Part shown: positions 40,246 through 53,088 of the stretch, one piece after another
Layout of the letters: each line of letters opens with the position of its first letter
Position numbering within the stretch: the stretch's first letter is position 1
NCBI GenBank assembly: GCA_963513935.1
Contig: OY740769.1
Coordinates: forward strand, 106,681,762-106,745,761
DNA: 64,000 bases
Direction: 5' to 3'
Source of the DNA: Aphrophora alni
Lineage: Eukaryota; Arthropoda; Insecta; Hemiptera; Aphrophoridae
Translations under genes and position numbers: made by a program
Notes under the pieces: model-generated
Told to the model about the DNA's origin: nothing
Databases searched by the model: none
The model's input: only the letters and a program-made list of their open reading frames with translations

Positions 40246-40935
40246 GTTGCTAATAGTGAGCAGAATTGAAAGTGCACTTATATGTAAAGAAGTGGCACTA
40301 GGTGTGTTTCTAGATATCGAGGCAGCATTTGAAACACTACAACTAAATCAATAGTTGAGGCTATTTTCTGCCGTAGAAATAAAGACTTGTTATCTAGGCC
40401 ATGCTGCAAGAGATAGAATTGTGACGTCTTTATTGCATGGGGTAACTCTGTGTACGTTTGAGTAGCACAGGAATGTCCACAGGTAAGAAGGAATATTGTG
40501 GATGTCGACCTTCTCAAGAAACAGAGTAACAGCGTTGTATAAGCTCAAGCTTAATGATTTAACACTGTGGGCAAGTTTGCACTGTTTGCTGAGCTGTTTG
40601 GACAAGTGCTTATGACTGTAAAACTTTCCTGCAAGTGAGTTGGTTTGTGAGTTAACCCGAATAAGACCATAGCTATTCCATTTACCCGAAGGAGGAAGTT
40701 GGAAATCCGTGAATATTTGATCCTCTGGAGCAGTATGAACAGAGGTTAATTAATTGGGGGTAGTTCAAGACCAAAGACTTAACTGGGGCTCGTAACCTCA
40801 ACCGTATCATTGACAGTGGGAAAGAAAAAAGGGCTGAAGCCGAAATTGACATTTTATGTTTCACCCTTAGTGATTTCCGAACTGTACTAAAATTGATATT
40901 AGTTCTACATGTAGCGTGTGTTAGATCTACCATAC
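40246..40935 (+). pseudogene. R1-clade non-LTR retrotransposon reverse transcriptase, broken
   Basis: Plus-strand pieces in family order. RIESALICKEVALGVFLDIE with AAFE (40262-40333) is reverse-transcriptase motif A. A degenerate CPQ (about 40471) lies where P-Q-G-G-V-L is expected. NPNKTIAIPFTRRRKLE (40652-40704) is the characteristic segment after the YADD region. LGVVQDQRLNWGS (40757-40795) follows, then KKGLKPKLTFYV (40827-40863). Several stops and at least two frame changes separate them, and the YADD box itself is not recognisable. In the intact R1 family this protein copies the element's RNA at a nicked target site. The minus-strand frames at 40278-40933 are antisense shadows. No endonuclease domain, 5' end or 3' tail was found, so this is an isolated, old fragment. 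Confidence 0.82.
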
Positions 40936-43900
40936 AATGTGACCAGAATGAACATAATTGCTACATAATTTTCCGTATTAGTAGTAATTAATTAGTATAA
41001 TTATTATAAAGCCAGGAGAAAAACGTTGTATGGTACTATGTAAAAATTGTACACAGCTAGGTTTATGGCAAGGGTGGTAGCCATAATTTTCTGATTGTTG
41101 AGATTTAACCTATTCATCAGACCGAAATTTTGGTTTCAGAAAAATATTATTTAAATTGGGGGGGGGGAGGTTAAAAATAACTTTGAGTTTTTTTAGAATA
41201 TATATTTATCGATTTACAAAATCGTGTTCAGTTTATTTAGTGTTAGAACGCTTTTATTTATAGTCCATTCCTAGGCTAATGAAGACCAGACACCACAATT
41301 ATATCCGAACTATAGAGATCTTACAGAGGCAAAAACTCTCCTCAGACCCTTTGTCTATAGGACGCCTATAAGCACTATAAATAGTGGAATAATAATCCAG
41401 AATATAAAACAGATTGATATTAAATTAAATATACACGCCTTGGGGTTCTTATATCAATTTGTAGTTAGTTATCAAAATTTTTGGTACCAATTCAACGAAA
41501 TATTTTGTGTAAAATACAACTCTTGTTTTGCAGTTACATTATATCGTAAAAGTATCACAAAACCATATTATTAAAAAAAAAAAGAAAGAAAATAAAGTAA
41601 TATTTTAGGTTAAATTTGGAGAAATAATCCAATTTTGGTTAATTAAAACTCGTTTCGTCCAATAATTATTACATAATTTATACAGAAATAATTTAAAATG
41701 TATTTCTCGTTTGTTTAATCCTAAAGAAAACAATTGTACAAAAGTTCTTGGGAATATCTTCGAAAGTTTAAAATTGGTAACCAATTTTCATGGAAATATC
41801 GAAAAGACGTGGTTCGACCCATACATTTGATAAATGAAATTAATTAAGCTTACTGAACAATCTATAGTATACTAGCCAAAGGGCTTGTATTGCTTTATGT
41901 ACCTATTAGTTAATACAAATAGGCTTATAGCATAAAAGAAAGTATTGCCTAATTTGCATATTAAAATTGCTTGGTTCTAATAGAAACATCATTACCATAA
42001 TACCGCGCCGCCTACAATCATGCAGTTAGGTATTTACTTACACAGTCGACTACGACAAGTAAATGATGTGGTGACATGAAACACTCTAATCTAGCATTAC
42101 TGTTATTGCTTAACAAACTAGTAATTAGATGATTAGGTAAGTTTACCACAAAGTTAGTGTTGACTTTCTTAATACGTATTCTACTTCCAGACTTGCATTA
42201 ATCAAATCGTTTTAAGAATTTTTTTTGTCGGAGGAAATATTACACCCTGATGCCACAAAGTTGTGATAATATGAAATTAATGCTATTAAAATTAATTAGT
42301 GTTATTTTGTATTATAAATCACCATTACGAATAGGGTTGTCTAAACAAAAACACATTTACGGTACTGTTTTTAACATTAAACCAGCTTTTCATTGAGGTT
42401 GCTACGCGATATTTTTTCTTAAAATTTCATTTCAAACCTAACATAGATACTCTATTCTGGGGCACGAGACCCAGCTGGGTTTTGCTGGCAAATATTGAAT
42501 TGTTAATGATTATTCTCTAATTTAACTGGATTCTTTATAATAAAAATAGGCGTACTTAGCTTATTTCAGTCGGCTGTGGACTGAAGTAAATAGGGAAAAC
42601 ATTCCCCTAAATCCCTGTTATTCCCTTTTAAATCATTTATCACTCCATAGATGTTGCCATTTAAAATGTTAGTTTCCTTTTTCTCTATCTTTTCGAAAAA
42701 ATGAACAATTTTCTTTCTACACATTTGTTGGAAAAACCAATCCATTTAATTAAACATTGATCAAATTCTTTAACGTGTAAACCCTTTCAAAAATTGGCCA
42801 ATTTTTTCACTTTCACACACCCTCAAATAGAATTCAACCTCAAAGTTTAAAGGGAAAACTGCTGTAAGATCAAAACTTAACATTTCAATTTTATGATTCG
42901 ATGAAATTTTAGTGGAAATTATTTGTCAAATCACAAGTAAATGACAATCAATACGAGCCCGACGAAGTCAGATTAAGGTTCATTTCGGTACTTTCCAAAT
43001 TTCTTGAAATTTTCTTTATATACATTTTTGAGACTTGATATTTAAAAACAAAACAAAATTAGGCAATTTTTTGAAATATTGAATGTTGAAGCTTACTTAG
43101 AAATACTTGTTCTATCACAACTAGATCATCGCAGATCAGTGTAAACAGGATGAAAATCAGTCTAGCTGTTTGTGATATAAAAATGGTATTGATAATGGTG
43201 GATTTGGTAATAGGTAGCTTTTGAATGAATATTACTGGTTCGGTTCTGTTATTTTGGCAGTCGTTAACCAACTTTGAAAATCACTCCTTTATTATATTTT
43301 TATTTTATTTTAAGTTTAGCCAAGAAATAATAATAATTTTAAAAAATTAATCGAAATCAGCTGTTCCGTTTAGAAGTTACGTCTTATAAAGGTTATTCTA
43401 AGAAATTATTGGCTAAAGCGCTGATTTGTGGGCGAAGTAATAGTCTACAATCCAGAAGTAATATTTCATCCATATCTTTAACCAGTAAACCTTGAAAAAA
43501 AATAGTTAAACAGAAAGACATCATATAGAATGTATGGTTGAAGACAACATTTTAATTTATAAGTTACAATTTTAAACATGAGAAAACTAGATTAGGTTTG
43601 AACTTTAATAAAAGTTTTTTTGAATAATCGTATTTAATCAGATTGCCTTTTTATGTACCAATAACAAGTTAAGTGAAACATCAATATTCAGCTTATTACA
43701 GATTTCAAGGAAACTACAACAAATTACGATCCAGAATTACGATAAGAACTAGTTTTATGCGGTATCGTGTTAGATAAGGACTAATTGATAGTGGACCTGA
43801 TTTATACTGATAACAGAGTTTATATATTTTAAGCAAACTCTTAAATATAAGAAGATTTTAATAACGGGGAAAAAAGGAAAAGAAAATTATGAATGCTACA

Positions 43901-46427
43901 ACTGGATTATTAATTTTCGAGTAAATCAACGAAACAATAAATTATGCTGTAAAGTTGTCCAATATTTTTCATAGATTTTTTTTCCCCACCCCTCCTCTTC
44001 AGAACCTTTCCAATTGTCTTCGTATTTAGCAGAACTAACTATATCATAAAGACAGACAGACAGAGTATGTCATTGAGCTTACAAATTCTCATCATTACTC
44101 TGTTCAAATAATGGGAAGAATACAAACATATTTTCAAAGCACTTCAGAAGATTTGTTTTCATAGAATACGAGCAAAATATCAATATTTTGTTTTGGTAAT
44201 TGTATTCTCTTTCTGATTTGATAGTGTAAGAATGGCTGTGTAAATCAAATCAAATTTAACATTCAACACAATCCTACTAGCCATATTAATAAAAAAATGG
44301 GTTGACGCAGAAACTTATGTTCACTTTTAAAGTGGAAAAGTTACTGGTTTGTTTTATTATTATTTTTTATCATTTGTATATTCTTCTTATAGCTTACATA
44401 TAGTTTTATGGATTTTGTACATCTGTTTGTTGTGGTTAATCTGGGTGATGTTTTTAGGCCTGTATATAGTGTAACCTTACTGCATTAAATAGATGGCCTA
44501 CTGCCAACTGAATATGAAACAGAGAATAATTAGTGACTGAATCAGGGTTTTTTTCTTAAACATTTTGTTTTTAAATAAGTAATTCAGAAAATTGGTTTTT
44601 AGGGAATATACATTTTTTCCACTTTATAATCGTAGAAATTTGTCTTTTTCGAATATTTCCCCCAGATAGTATTAATTTCATATTTGTACTTAAATTTACT
44701 TGACACAATCCTTTGAAAATTAATCTAAATATTTAGTAATTGAAGTGCATATTGAATTCATTCATACCGTCATATCTATTATTTGTCCCAGTAATAAATT
44801 ATGTCCGAGTATTTCCTATAGTACGCTTTATATCTACGACGCCCTTGTCATATTTTATTCTCGAATGAATTATAAAATATATGTCCAGTGGTGTGAAAGT
44901 TTTATAAGACAGCCAACACACGTTGCACAATCCATGACTTATACACGTCCCATAGAAGCGATAAAACCACCTACTTCCGTCTCCTGTAATCTTAATACAA
45001 TCAGTCATCTCAACTTTTAACCTAGTTTCGGAGATTTATATCTTCCTTTTTGATTCTAAGTTATTTTGTAGTCGGGTAAACTGAAACTGTCTAAAGAAAA
45101 ACAATAAAAAAATATGATAAAATAAGAAGTCTAGTGAGCATAATCTTTAGTTATTTATTTCTTGGCATCTTTTGTATAGTCTTAAATTATTTATTTTATA
45201 GCATTTTAATATTTTTTAAAAATCTTAAAGGTATTTTTTAATAGCAATCACAGTTAAGAAAATAATACTTGTAATAATAATGTTGTAATAATAATAATTG
45301 TAATAATATGTAATAAAATACAATTATAGAAAATGTAGTATAGTCCTCGTAACACAACCTAAACTTAATTATTACCAACAGGTAAAACGCTCTACATCCT
45401 TAGAGTATTGGATTAAATATCACATAGAAGTGTGTTTTCTCAATTTTAACATGTATAATAAATAGTGTGACTCTTATTAATCAAAAATATTGAATTTTAT
45501 ATTTTAAATTATGTGTTTTGTCAGATTGCAAGTGTTCTTTTGATTGCTTTTTATTATATAAATGTATATCGTGTTACAAGCTTTGTAACTAGAAATCAAT
45601 ATATTATTATTTTTGTTAAAACAAATAAATCGAACATTTAAGTTAATACCAGTTTGTCATAATTTTTGGTAATTTAAATTGTTTTGCAATATCTAAAAAT
45701 TTCTCGTTATTTATAATAATAATATCAACGTATGAAAAGATTCAACAAAACGAATCTGTAGATGGTTAATAATATTATTCCATTATTTCAGGTCATAAGA
45801 GATTTCTATTCACACTCTTGTAGCTATTACTAAGACTACCAGTAGATAGCCTACTAACAGAAATATCTGTTTTGCTAAAAAAATATAAATAACAAAATTT
45901 ATACTTGCAACACCAAATATTACACCAGCTCACTGCAACACTTGTTTGACTCATTCATCATAAGTCATAACCAAAACGTTCACTCGTAACAAAATCATGT
46001 TCTCAGTAAACCAGAAAAAATATTAGGGGTGTAGATTAAAAATTACTGATAAAGGTCCTATTAGAAATAAAAACTCCAGTTGTCGGGTTCAAGAAAAATA
46101 AATAAATGAGCTAAGAAAACATTGGGTCAGTGTTAAAAGTGTAGGCCCTATGTATTCAAAAATACAGGATCTTAATGTTATAAATTTTACAATCTTAGTT
46201 TTATGTTTCTCTTATACAAAGCAAAACATTGATTCTAATAATTATATTATACACACACACGCGCACGCGCTTCATAACGTTTTCCCTTAATTCATAAATT
46301 TTGCCATTCATAAATAGGATATCTAATAAAATATTCTAAGCCTTCAATTCAGAACCATCCCAATGATTATGAGAAATTTAAAATGACTTCCAACGATTTA
46401 CTAAATTTCTTTACACACGAGGCTTGT
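40936..46427. other. noncoding AT-rich DNA
   Basis: A G10 run at 41158-41167 is preceded on its minus strand by ACTCAAAGTTATTTTTAACC, similar to the sequence before the C10 run at 51006. A GACA-rich run lies at 44051-44064. TAA-rich sequence fills 45262-45312. An alternating purine-pyrimidine stretch (TACACACACACGCGCACGCGC) is at 46250-46270. The overlapping frames at 44745-45020 (+) and 44799-45008 (-) and the minus frame 43059-43271 show no motif. Confidence 0.5.
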
Positions 46428-46716
46428 TCATCTTATTTGAGCCTGTCCCGTGATCCTCTGTAGCAGGTCCTCTTCAATAATCAGCTTGATTTGTTTGCCA
46501 CAGGACCCTGGGACGTATTTGTCTGGCCGAGTCTCTGCCTCGGTTCAATTCTTCTGTCGATCGATTGACTCTGTTTTTCTCCACCAGGAGCTTATGTAGG
46601 TTCTCATTAGTCATTTGTGACGCGTTAAAAGGTTTGCTTTTCAAACAATATCTAACCCCGTGTACTCTGTAGTAAGGGTTGTATGTTCTAGTGTCTACTG
46701 AAGGGTCTATTTTCTG
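46428..46716 (-). pseudogene. unassigned coding-like segment in two overlapping frames
   Basis: The minus strand is open from 46716 to a TGA at 46474-46476 (80 codons, no ATG at its start), including YYRVHGVRYCLKSKPFNA and MTNENLHKLLVEKNRVNR. A second frame, open from 46544 to a TGA at 46428-46430, reads TEAETRPDKYVPGSCGKQ then IKLIIEEDLLQRITGQ. Both have ordinary protein-like composition and GC-richer codons than the flanks. The first frame is convincing early and the second late, as if a single indel near 46545-46560 had split one coding region. I do not recognise the protein. An exon of a diverged gene, or a fragment of a mobile element's ORF1, are both open. Confidence 0.4.
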
Positions 46717-47814
46717 CTACTTAGATTGAATCTAACTTAACTTTAAATACTAAATCCTAAAAGTTCATTTCCAATTGCGTGCAAAATATCTTTTTCGTCG
46801 TTTCAATAATCACTAATAAACCAAGAAATATCGAAAATAGCAAAAACAATATATATTTTTCATTTCTTTTTACCTAATCTCTTTATTATAGCCTAATATA
46901 GCTTAAATCGGACAATGTAAATTTAAACCACCGAAGAAAGAGATAAATGAAAACATCTTTAAATTGTTAGGTTAGCTTGGACATAAAAGCAATACACCGT
47001 TCGTAGATTTGCAAATAATTACATGGATTTGGTCATAAAACAAAAAGTCATCAAGTTTTTAAAATAAATTGTAAACATCATTTACAAGCTTTGGAGAAAA
47101 TAGAACATAAGATTCTAACAGGGAATATAAAAATTGTAAAACAGTCATAATTTGTCCGTTAAAATCTATCTCTCAAATATTTGTTTATATTTTTATCATT
47201 AGCCTTGCCCGGTCACGTGATTTACGCCTTCATAACTCATAGTAAGCGTACCCATATTTCACCATGATATATGGCATCAGCCTTTTTCAAAGAAATTACT
47301 TGGGTTACGTCCTTCTAGAAATGGTCATCACTAAATTGTTTCGCACATCTGTTTGGACAAACTGTGTTGAACAATTTACGAGTTTATGGAGAGTTTATGA
47401 CCCATTCATGTTAACAATTCTCCTTACATTTTTTTTGTTGTTGTTCAAATACAAAAAACTATCGTTTTGTCATCGCCTTGAATTCTCCTTCCCATTACGA
47501 GACCCTGTGTCTTCACAATAAATAGGTATATCAGGTTTTAATAATTTTCCACTTTGTAAAGAATGAGCCCAATTCGTTAAATATAAATTATCGGAGTGTA
47601 AGCTGATGGACGTGAATTTTTTTGTCGATGGTACCCTTGATAAAACTCAGCTTACATACAGTACTCTACTTGACTAGAATTTAAGGGAATAAGAGCTATT
47701 ATTTTCTTCAAGTTTTGAGGTTATGTGTTTAACCATTTTTGTGATAACTGTCTTACTTATTTTCAGAGAACAAATTTAACTGCATTTTTTAAAACTACAT
47801 AAAACTAAAGCCCA
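46717..47814. other. noncoding AT-rich DNA
   Basis: An 85-codon ATG-initiated frame at 47264-47521 (+) has one hydrophobic stretch (PFMLTILLTFFLLLF). It matches nothing I know and has no exon signals, so I do not call it a gene. Confidence 0.45.
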
Positions 47815-48860
47815 AGGTACTCCTCCATTGAGTAAAATTCCCGCTTTACAAGGAAAGCCTTAATTTTTTTAAAGCCTTTAATGCTACCTATAAAGGCACA
47901 TCCTTTATATTGTCTGGCAACTTGACCAGAATAGTACACCCCGTCCTCGAACAACTTTAATCTGGGTATTAAAGCATTTGTCGTCTTATAGAATTTCCAT
48001 GATTGTACTGATCGACATCCATATAATTACTTCTAAAAAAGAGCAGGACATTCAGGATGTATATACAAGGAGGAGTTAAAAATGTTAATTTCGTGTATAG
48101 TTTTCTGCCTACCATTTAAATTACAAATTATTGTTATAATTCTCTTTGGAATAGAAAAAATGTTTACAAACTCTACCGAGTTCCCCAAAGAGCAACTGAG
48201 GTGAGAGAGTACACATATGCAAAATATACGGTTTTAACTGAATCCGGACTGGAAATACGTGGAAGTACGTACTGCAAAACGTATTAAGTTTATTTGAAAT
48301 AAAGGTAATATGTGATTTCCAGTTTATGTTTTCATCAATTACCACTCCCAAATATTTTGACGAGTCTGATTTGGTTCTAAACGATTAATTGAAATTTTGT
48401 CTTTTAATTGTTTACAACTGAACTGCATTAACCGAGTTTTATTTTTATTCAGTTTTAGACCATTTGCCAAAAAACTATTTCCAACCATTATCAGCGATAA
48501 AGTAACCGACTATTTTAGGTTAATATTATTCTCCCCAAAAAAACCGTTAAATTGGTGTCATCAGCAAACAGGACAGCTTTTGCTTCCCCAATATTATAAG
48601 GCAGGTCATTTATATAGACCAAAATCAGTAAAGGACCCAATATTGATCCCTGGGGCATATCTTGAGAATTTATTTCCCAAGAAGAACAGTGCAATCCTTA
48701 GAGACTACTCTTTATTTTCTACATGTTAAGTAGGACCGCAACCGGTCATTTGCCTTTCCACATTATCACAATAATCAAGCTTATGAATGAGAACTGCATG
48801 GTCGACACAATCAAACGCCTTTGTGAGGTCACACATTAAAAATTCTGTTTATGAACTTCT
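47815..48860 (-). pseudogene. jockey/CR1-like non-LTR retrotransposon reverse transcriptase, broken
   Basis: Minus-strand pieces in family order. MCDLTKAFDCVDH with AVLIHKL (about 48780-48835) is motif A. PQGSILGPLL then VYINDLP (about 48610-48657) is motif B. VLFADDTN (48550-48573) is the catalytic FADD box. LGVVIDENINWKSHI (about 48310-48355) is the thumb-side motif. CIYILNVLLFFRSN (about 48012-48060) and KLPDNIKD then VKREFYSMEEYL (about 47815-47930) close the C-terminus. Stops and frame changes separate several of these, so no single frame covers it. The plus frame 48397-48729 is an antisense shadow. No endonuclease domain is visible upstream of motif A (beyond 48860), which fits the 5' truncation common in LINEs. 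No poly-A tail is evident below 47815. Confidence 0.88.
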
Positions 48861-51005
48861 TTTTGATGTACCAAAAATTTCGCTTATAAATATTTTTCTT
48901 CTTGAAACACATTGTCAATATCCGCACTCTCTGAAATTGAATTTCCACGATACGCATTGATCTACTCTTGTGAAACTGACCAAAGTTGGAGGATAGTGCG
49001 TTTTGAGTCAGGCGACAGACAAAAAAATGGTTAAATGACAGTTGACTCCTTCCGACTAAAAGTCAGTTCTGTGTTCTAGCTCTTTCGAATTAGTTTTAAA
49101 AACTAGTTAACAAAAGCTATTTGAGTCTAAAAAAAGTGATCCCATCATTAAAATGATGTTATCGAGCGAAACCATCATGATATCCTAGTAATTAATCTTG
49201 TTAATTGACAGCAGCTAATTGAAATGAAATAACGTTCTACACCAACCATCCTTTCAGTACATTGTAAATTCTACTATGCATATATGTGATAATTATCAAA
49301 TATTGTGAGGTGAGATGATTGCTTCAAATTGTCATCATAATTTTACATTTAATTAATTAATTGAAACCATTAAACGGAGTCGCAGAATAGAAACACTGTT
49401 ACAGATATAAAACGGAAGATAAATGATTCTATTTTTCACTCAAGTAGTTAAAATATTGCATAAATTATGGTTTGTGTCTTTAACTTTAATAACGGAATGT
49501 AAAACCAGAAAGAACATTTAAAAAGAACTTCAAAACCAGAACAAGTGCACCGTCTACTTACTGTTGTCGTCTTACTGATATAATACCATTGTCTTAGTGA
49601 TTTGCACTGCCATACAAAGAATGCATAAACTAGTACTAGATAATCATTCTGACTATGCTATTACAGTAAGAATAAGAAAGATTATTCCGAGAACCTGCAA
49701 ACAAAAACATAGATGTTGCACAATGCAAAGCCGCTCTTTAAATTGGTTCTGTGAAAACATCCAGCACCCAGATAAGAATGCAGATAGTGCTGTGACCGCC
49801 TGGGTGGCCTTGCTACTGTAATACGTTTTTAATGGCAGTTACCTGTCAAAGACATTTCTTTTCTTTGGTCACTGAGTTATGACGTATTAACTGTCCATCG
49901 CATTCATACTGTGTTTTATTTGCTAGAAAGGCGTAGGCATTGCTATAATGCAATGCTCTCCCTTAACCACAATTGGAACTATCATATAGCACACATTATC
50001 CAGTAATATGAACATTTTAAGGTCCATTAAAACATAAATAATGCACCAGACTTACTGTCTCTGTGATTTAAGTTTTCTCTTTTAAAAAAAGTCTAATCTT
50101 ATTTTTCTACATCACATTGTGTGAACACTTCGCAAGAAGGTGTGATTAAAAATAATAAACATTGGACAATACTTATTCTTCTTACATATTTACAAAATTA
50201 TGCTTAAATTTATTATTAATAAAAAATATATGTTCGTTGTAAGATATAATGTTTTTGTAATAGCGGTCCCAAATAACAGCAGTTTTTATATCAACATTTT
50301 TTTTCTTAAGGGTTTGAACTATTAATGTTTATTTGCTGGATTGGAATCGAACTCTAATGATTTTATTTTTATTTCTATCGGTAATCTTCATATTACTTTA
50401 TAATTTACTCGATATCTTTTTCGATAAATTTTGAGTTTTGTTATTTATTTAGACTTGATTTATTATTGTTAATTTAAATTTATGAGCGATAACTACCAAA
50501 CTAGAATTTACGGGACATATTGGTCAATATATTTTGTTTGGAGTTGTATGGGATCAATCGAAAAATTTCATCAAAATTGTGAGAGTCGGTATGTTTTTTT
50601 AAAAATTTTGGAAGGAAATTTGGCTGTTCACTGATAGATATACATTTTGTAAAAGTTCTAATTTGGTATTAATTATGGGACCTCAAAATAGATTTTTGCA
50701 ATAAAATTTCATAATTGAATATTTTTACTTTCAGAATACTTACTACGATTAAAAAAGAAATCGTTAGTTAATAGTACCTATAAATAAACAGTGCAAAAAT
50801 AAAACTCTCCCATTCACCCATCCTCAAAACCAAATACAAACAAATCGTCTGAAAATGTCATTTCGATAGTTGTCAATCAAAAAGGTGTAAATAAATCATG
50901 AACTTCGGTCTTTGAAAAATATTTATATAACGTCCAAAATTGTTTTCTTAGCGTAAGTTGTGTGTTATTAAAATAAAACTTTTAATGAAAAAAGTCAAAG
51001 TTTAT
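48861..51005. other. noncoding AT-rich DNA
   Basis: Just upstream of the LINE remnant (48861-49020) the sequence may still be element-derived, but I find no recognisable domain. The plus frame 49597-49821 opens at GTG and has no family features. Confidence 0.5.
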
Positions 51006-51360
51006 CCCCCCCCCCACTTATTCTGGAACCGTACAATTTATTTACTTGCGTTATTGCACACTCGTTTCGATAATTAACCTTCACAGTTATTAAAATTTGA
51101 ACGAAATTGGTAGAGCTGATTTTGAGAAAATATGTATTTTATAACTGAGTTAAAGTCCTTAGAAACAAAACTTGAACAAAGTGTTGAGAAAATTGTAATT
51201 TAGTGGTTTTTCTTTCATATAGCAGCTACCCTGATTTTGAATTAATGTGAAAGTTGCCAAAATATGCCCCGACACCAAATTTGATTCAAAGTTCATGCTA
51301 TTGGGCTGTAGAACATTGCACATACGACAGAAGTTAGACAGACAGACATTCTAACACCAC
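51006..51360 (+). repeat. dispersed repeat with C10 run and GACA tail
   Basis: Begins with a C10 run (51006-51015). It continues with ATTTGAACGAAATTGGTAGAG and GCTGATTTTGAGAAAATAT phrases and ends with AGTTAGACAGACAGACATTC (51333-51352). The ingredients (C-run, a 'ttgaacgaaattgg' phrase, GACA repeat) recur singly elsewhere in the window (13752, 14019, 44051). It is noncoding. Confidence 0.45.
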
Positions 51361-52161
51361 TAAAGAGACCTCAAAACTGATCTAACTCACATATCGAACT
51401 TTTCTTTATACTAAGTAATTGTGAAAAAGTAAAGAAGAGCGTCTGCAACACAATACTCGCTCTATTCTACGTGTAAATAAACATCTAAGACGAAAAACAT
51501 CTTCGTCTTCTTTTGATAAAGAAGATTCTCATCTTTGAAGATCTTTTGAAACCAGGAGCCGATATTAATCACTGTGGTATTAATACTAAGCGAAGCTATC
51601 GGTTCTTATACCTTTTCACTTCAATTTCATACATATGACTTTTTCCTGCCATTAAAACGTTTAAGTACATCGTTATTAAATTCTTTTCAGAAATAGTATA
51701 TTCATTTTTACGCTGTTTCCTTAATAATAGAGAAGTTGGAAGTATATTTCTTAGTAGGGAATCTAAATTTGATACCTAATGTACAAGTATATCAATCAGA
51801 TTTGTGAAAATAGCTTTCCTCCGCATTTTCGAGTGTTTGGTTTTGCATTTCTTTGCGTCAAAAATACATTGTTCACCAAAAAATCGTGATGGACTCAAAT
51901 AAATTTTGTTTTGGTAATATTAGTAAAATGTTGTTTGAAAATATATTTTTAATAATTTAAGGAAGGTGAGGATTTTTAAAATATTTCATTTTAACTGAAT
52001 AGGAATATATAGAACGTCAAAAAGAATCACACAAATACCATTCACAATTAAACTAAAATTTTAATTTAGTTAAAAAGATACTATTGAAAATATTATGTAA
52101 TATACGGCTATAATTAGTTCATCCCATCAAATAACGTATACTGGAGCGGATTAAGTTACCG
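51361..52161. other. noncoding AT-rich DNA
   Basis: No gene or repeat recognised. Confidence 0.55.
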
Positions 52162-53088
52162 CGTGTTAAATAAGTCCAGGGACGGCTTAATATATATTTT
52201 TAACCATTACAGATAGAGCTACGAAGCTTTGCATATTGTTAAAGGACACCAAAACCTATTTTAGTACGTATTCAATGGACCTCTACCTCTCCGGGGGGAC
52301 GGCCCACATCGAGTAGGAAGGAAATCTTAAATCATAGGTCGAGTTGTACATCTAATTAAAGGCATTTATGAGTAGAACACAATACCGCAAACCCGACCTC
52401 AAAAGGCTAACCCTAACTAAAATAGCATGGGTTTAAAGTTCATATTAAATCAAACAAGGAAATTAAATTAACCATGATAGGACTAAAAGAGAAAGTTGTT
52501 TGTGACTGATAGTGGGTATTCGGGTATTCCCGCAAACATTAAACATATTTTCTTTAGGTAGTTGTTATTTGCGGAATTGTACTCTGCTAATAAAAACCTT
52601 TAATTTGATATACATATCAACCTATGCTTACATTTAAGATTTCCTTTTGACTCCTTGAGTGCCGTCCACCATTGGAGGTAAAGAGCCAGTGAACAGTCTA
52701 AAAAATATGTTTTTTTAAGTCAGATATTGATTTGCAAAGTTTTCATTTCATAACCTAGTATACATTATTAGGCTGTTTTCAACATACCTGACGTTGTAGC
52801 TAATATGAACTTTAAACCCACGCTATTTTAGCTATGGTCACCCTTTTGAGGTCAGGTTTGAGGCATTGTGTTCTACTCATAAAGGCCTTTAATTCGATGT
52901 ACAACTCGACCTATGCTCTCATTTAAGATTTCCTACTTACTCCTTGTGGGCCGTCCTCATGGAAAGAGAGCGGTCTACTGAATACGTACTAAAATAGGTT
53001 TTGGTGTCCATTAACAATGTACAAAGCTTTGTAGCTCTATCTTTAATGGTTACAAAAATATTAAGTCGTCCTAGGACTAATTTAACAC
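52162..53088. mobile_element. long inverted-repeat (foldback/MITE-like) element, arms about 287 bp
   Basis: Left arm 52162-52447 and right arm 52801-53088 match as inverted repeats with scattered differences (for example GGACACCAAAACCTATTTTA followed by GTACGTATTCA in both). The 350-bp centre contains a third, partial copy (about 52596-52690) in the same orientation as the right arm. Outer ends read TGTTAAATAAGTCC and TGTTAAATTAGTCC. No target duplication is evident and no protein is encoded; the minus frame 52937-53164 is accidental. Confidence 0.75.

Noticed and set aside
40278..40933. Three minus-strand ORFs
   Set aside because: They lie antisense to the R1-clade reverse-transcriptase motifs on the plus strand.
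47264..47521. 85-codon ATG ORF with a hydrophobic segment as a small membrane protein
   Set aside because: A single hydrophobic stretch is expected from T-rich DNA. Start context is fair, but there is no family similarity, exon signal or neighbouring gene.
48397..48729. 110-codon plus-strand ORF
   Set aside because: It is antisense to the minus-strand reverse transcriptase with the PQGSILGPLL and FADD motifs.
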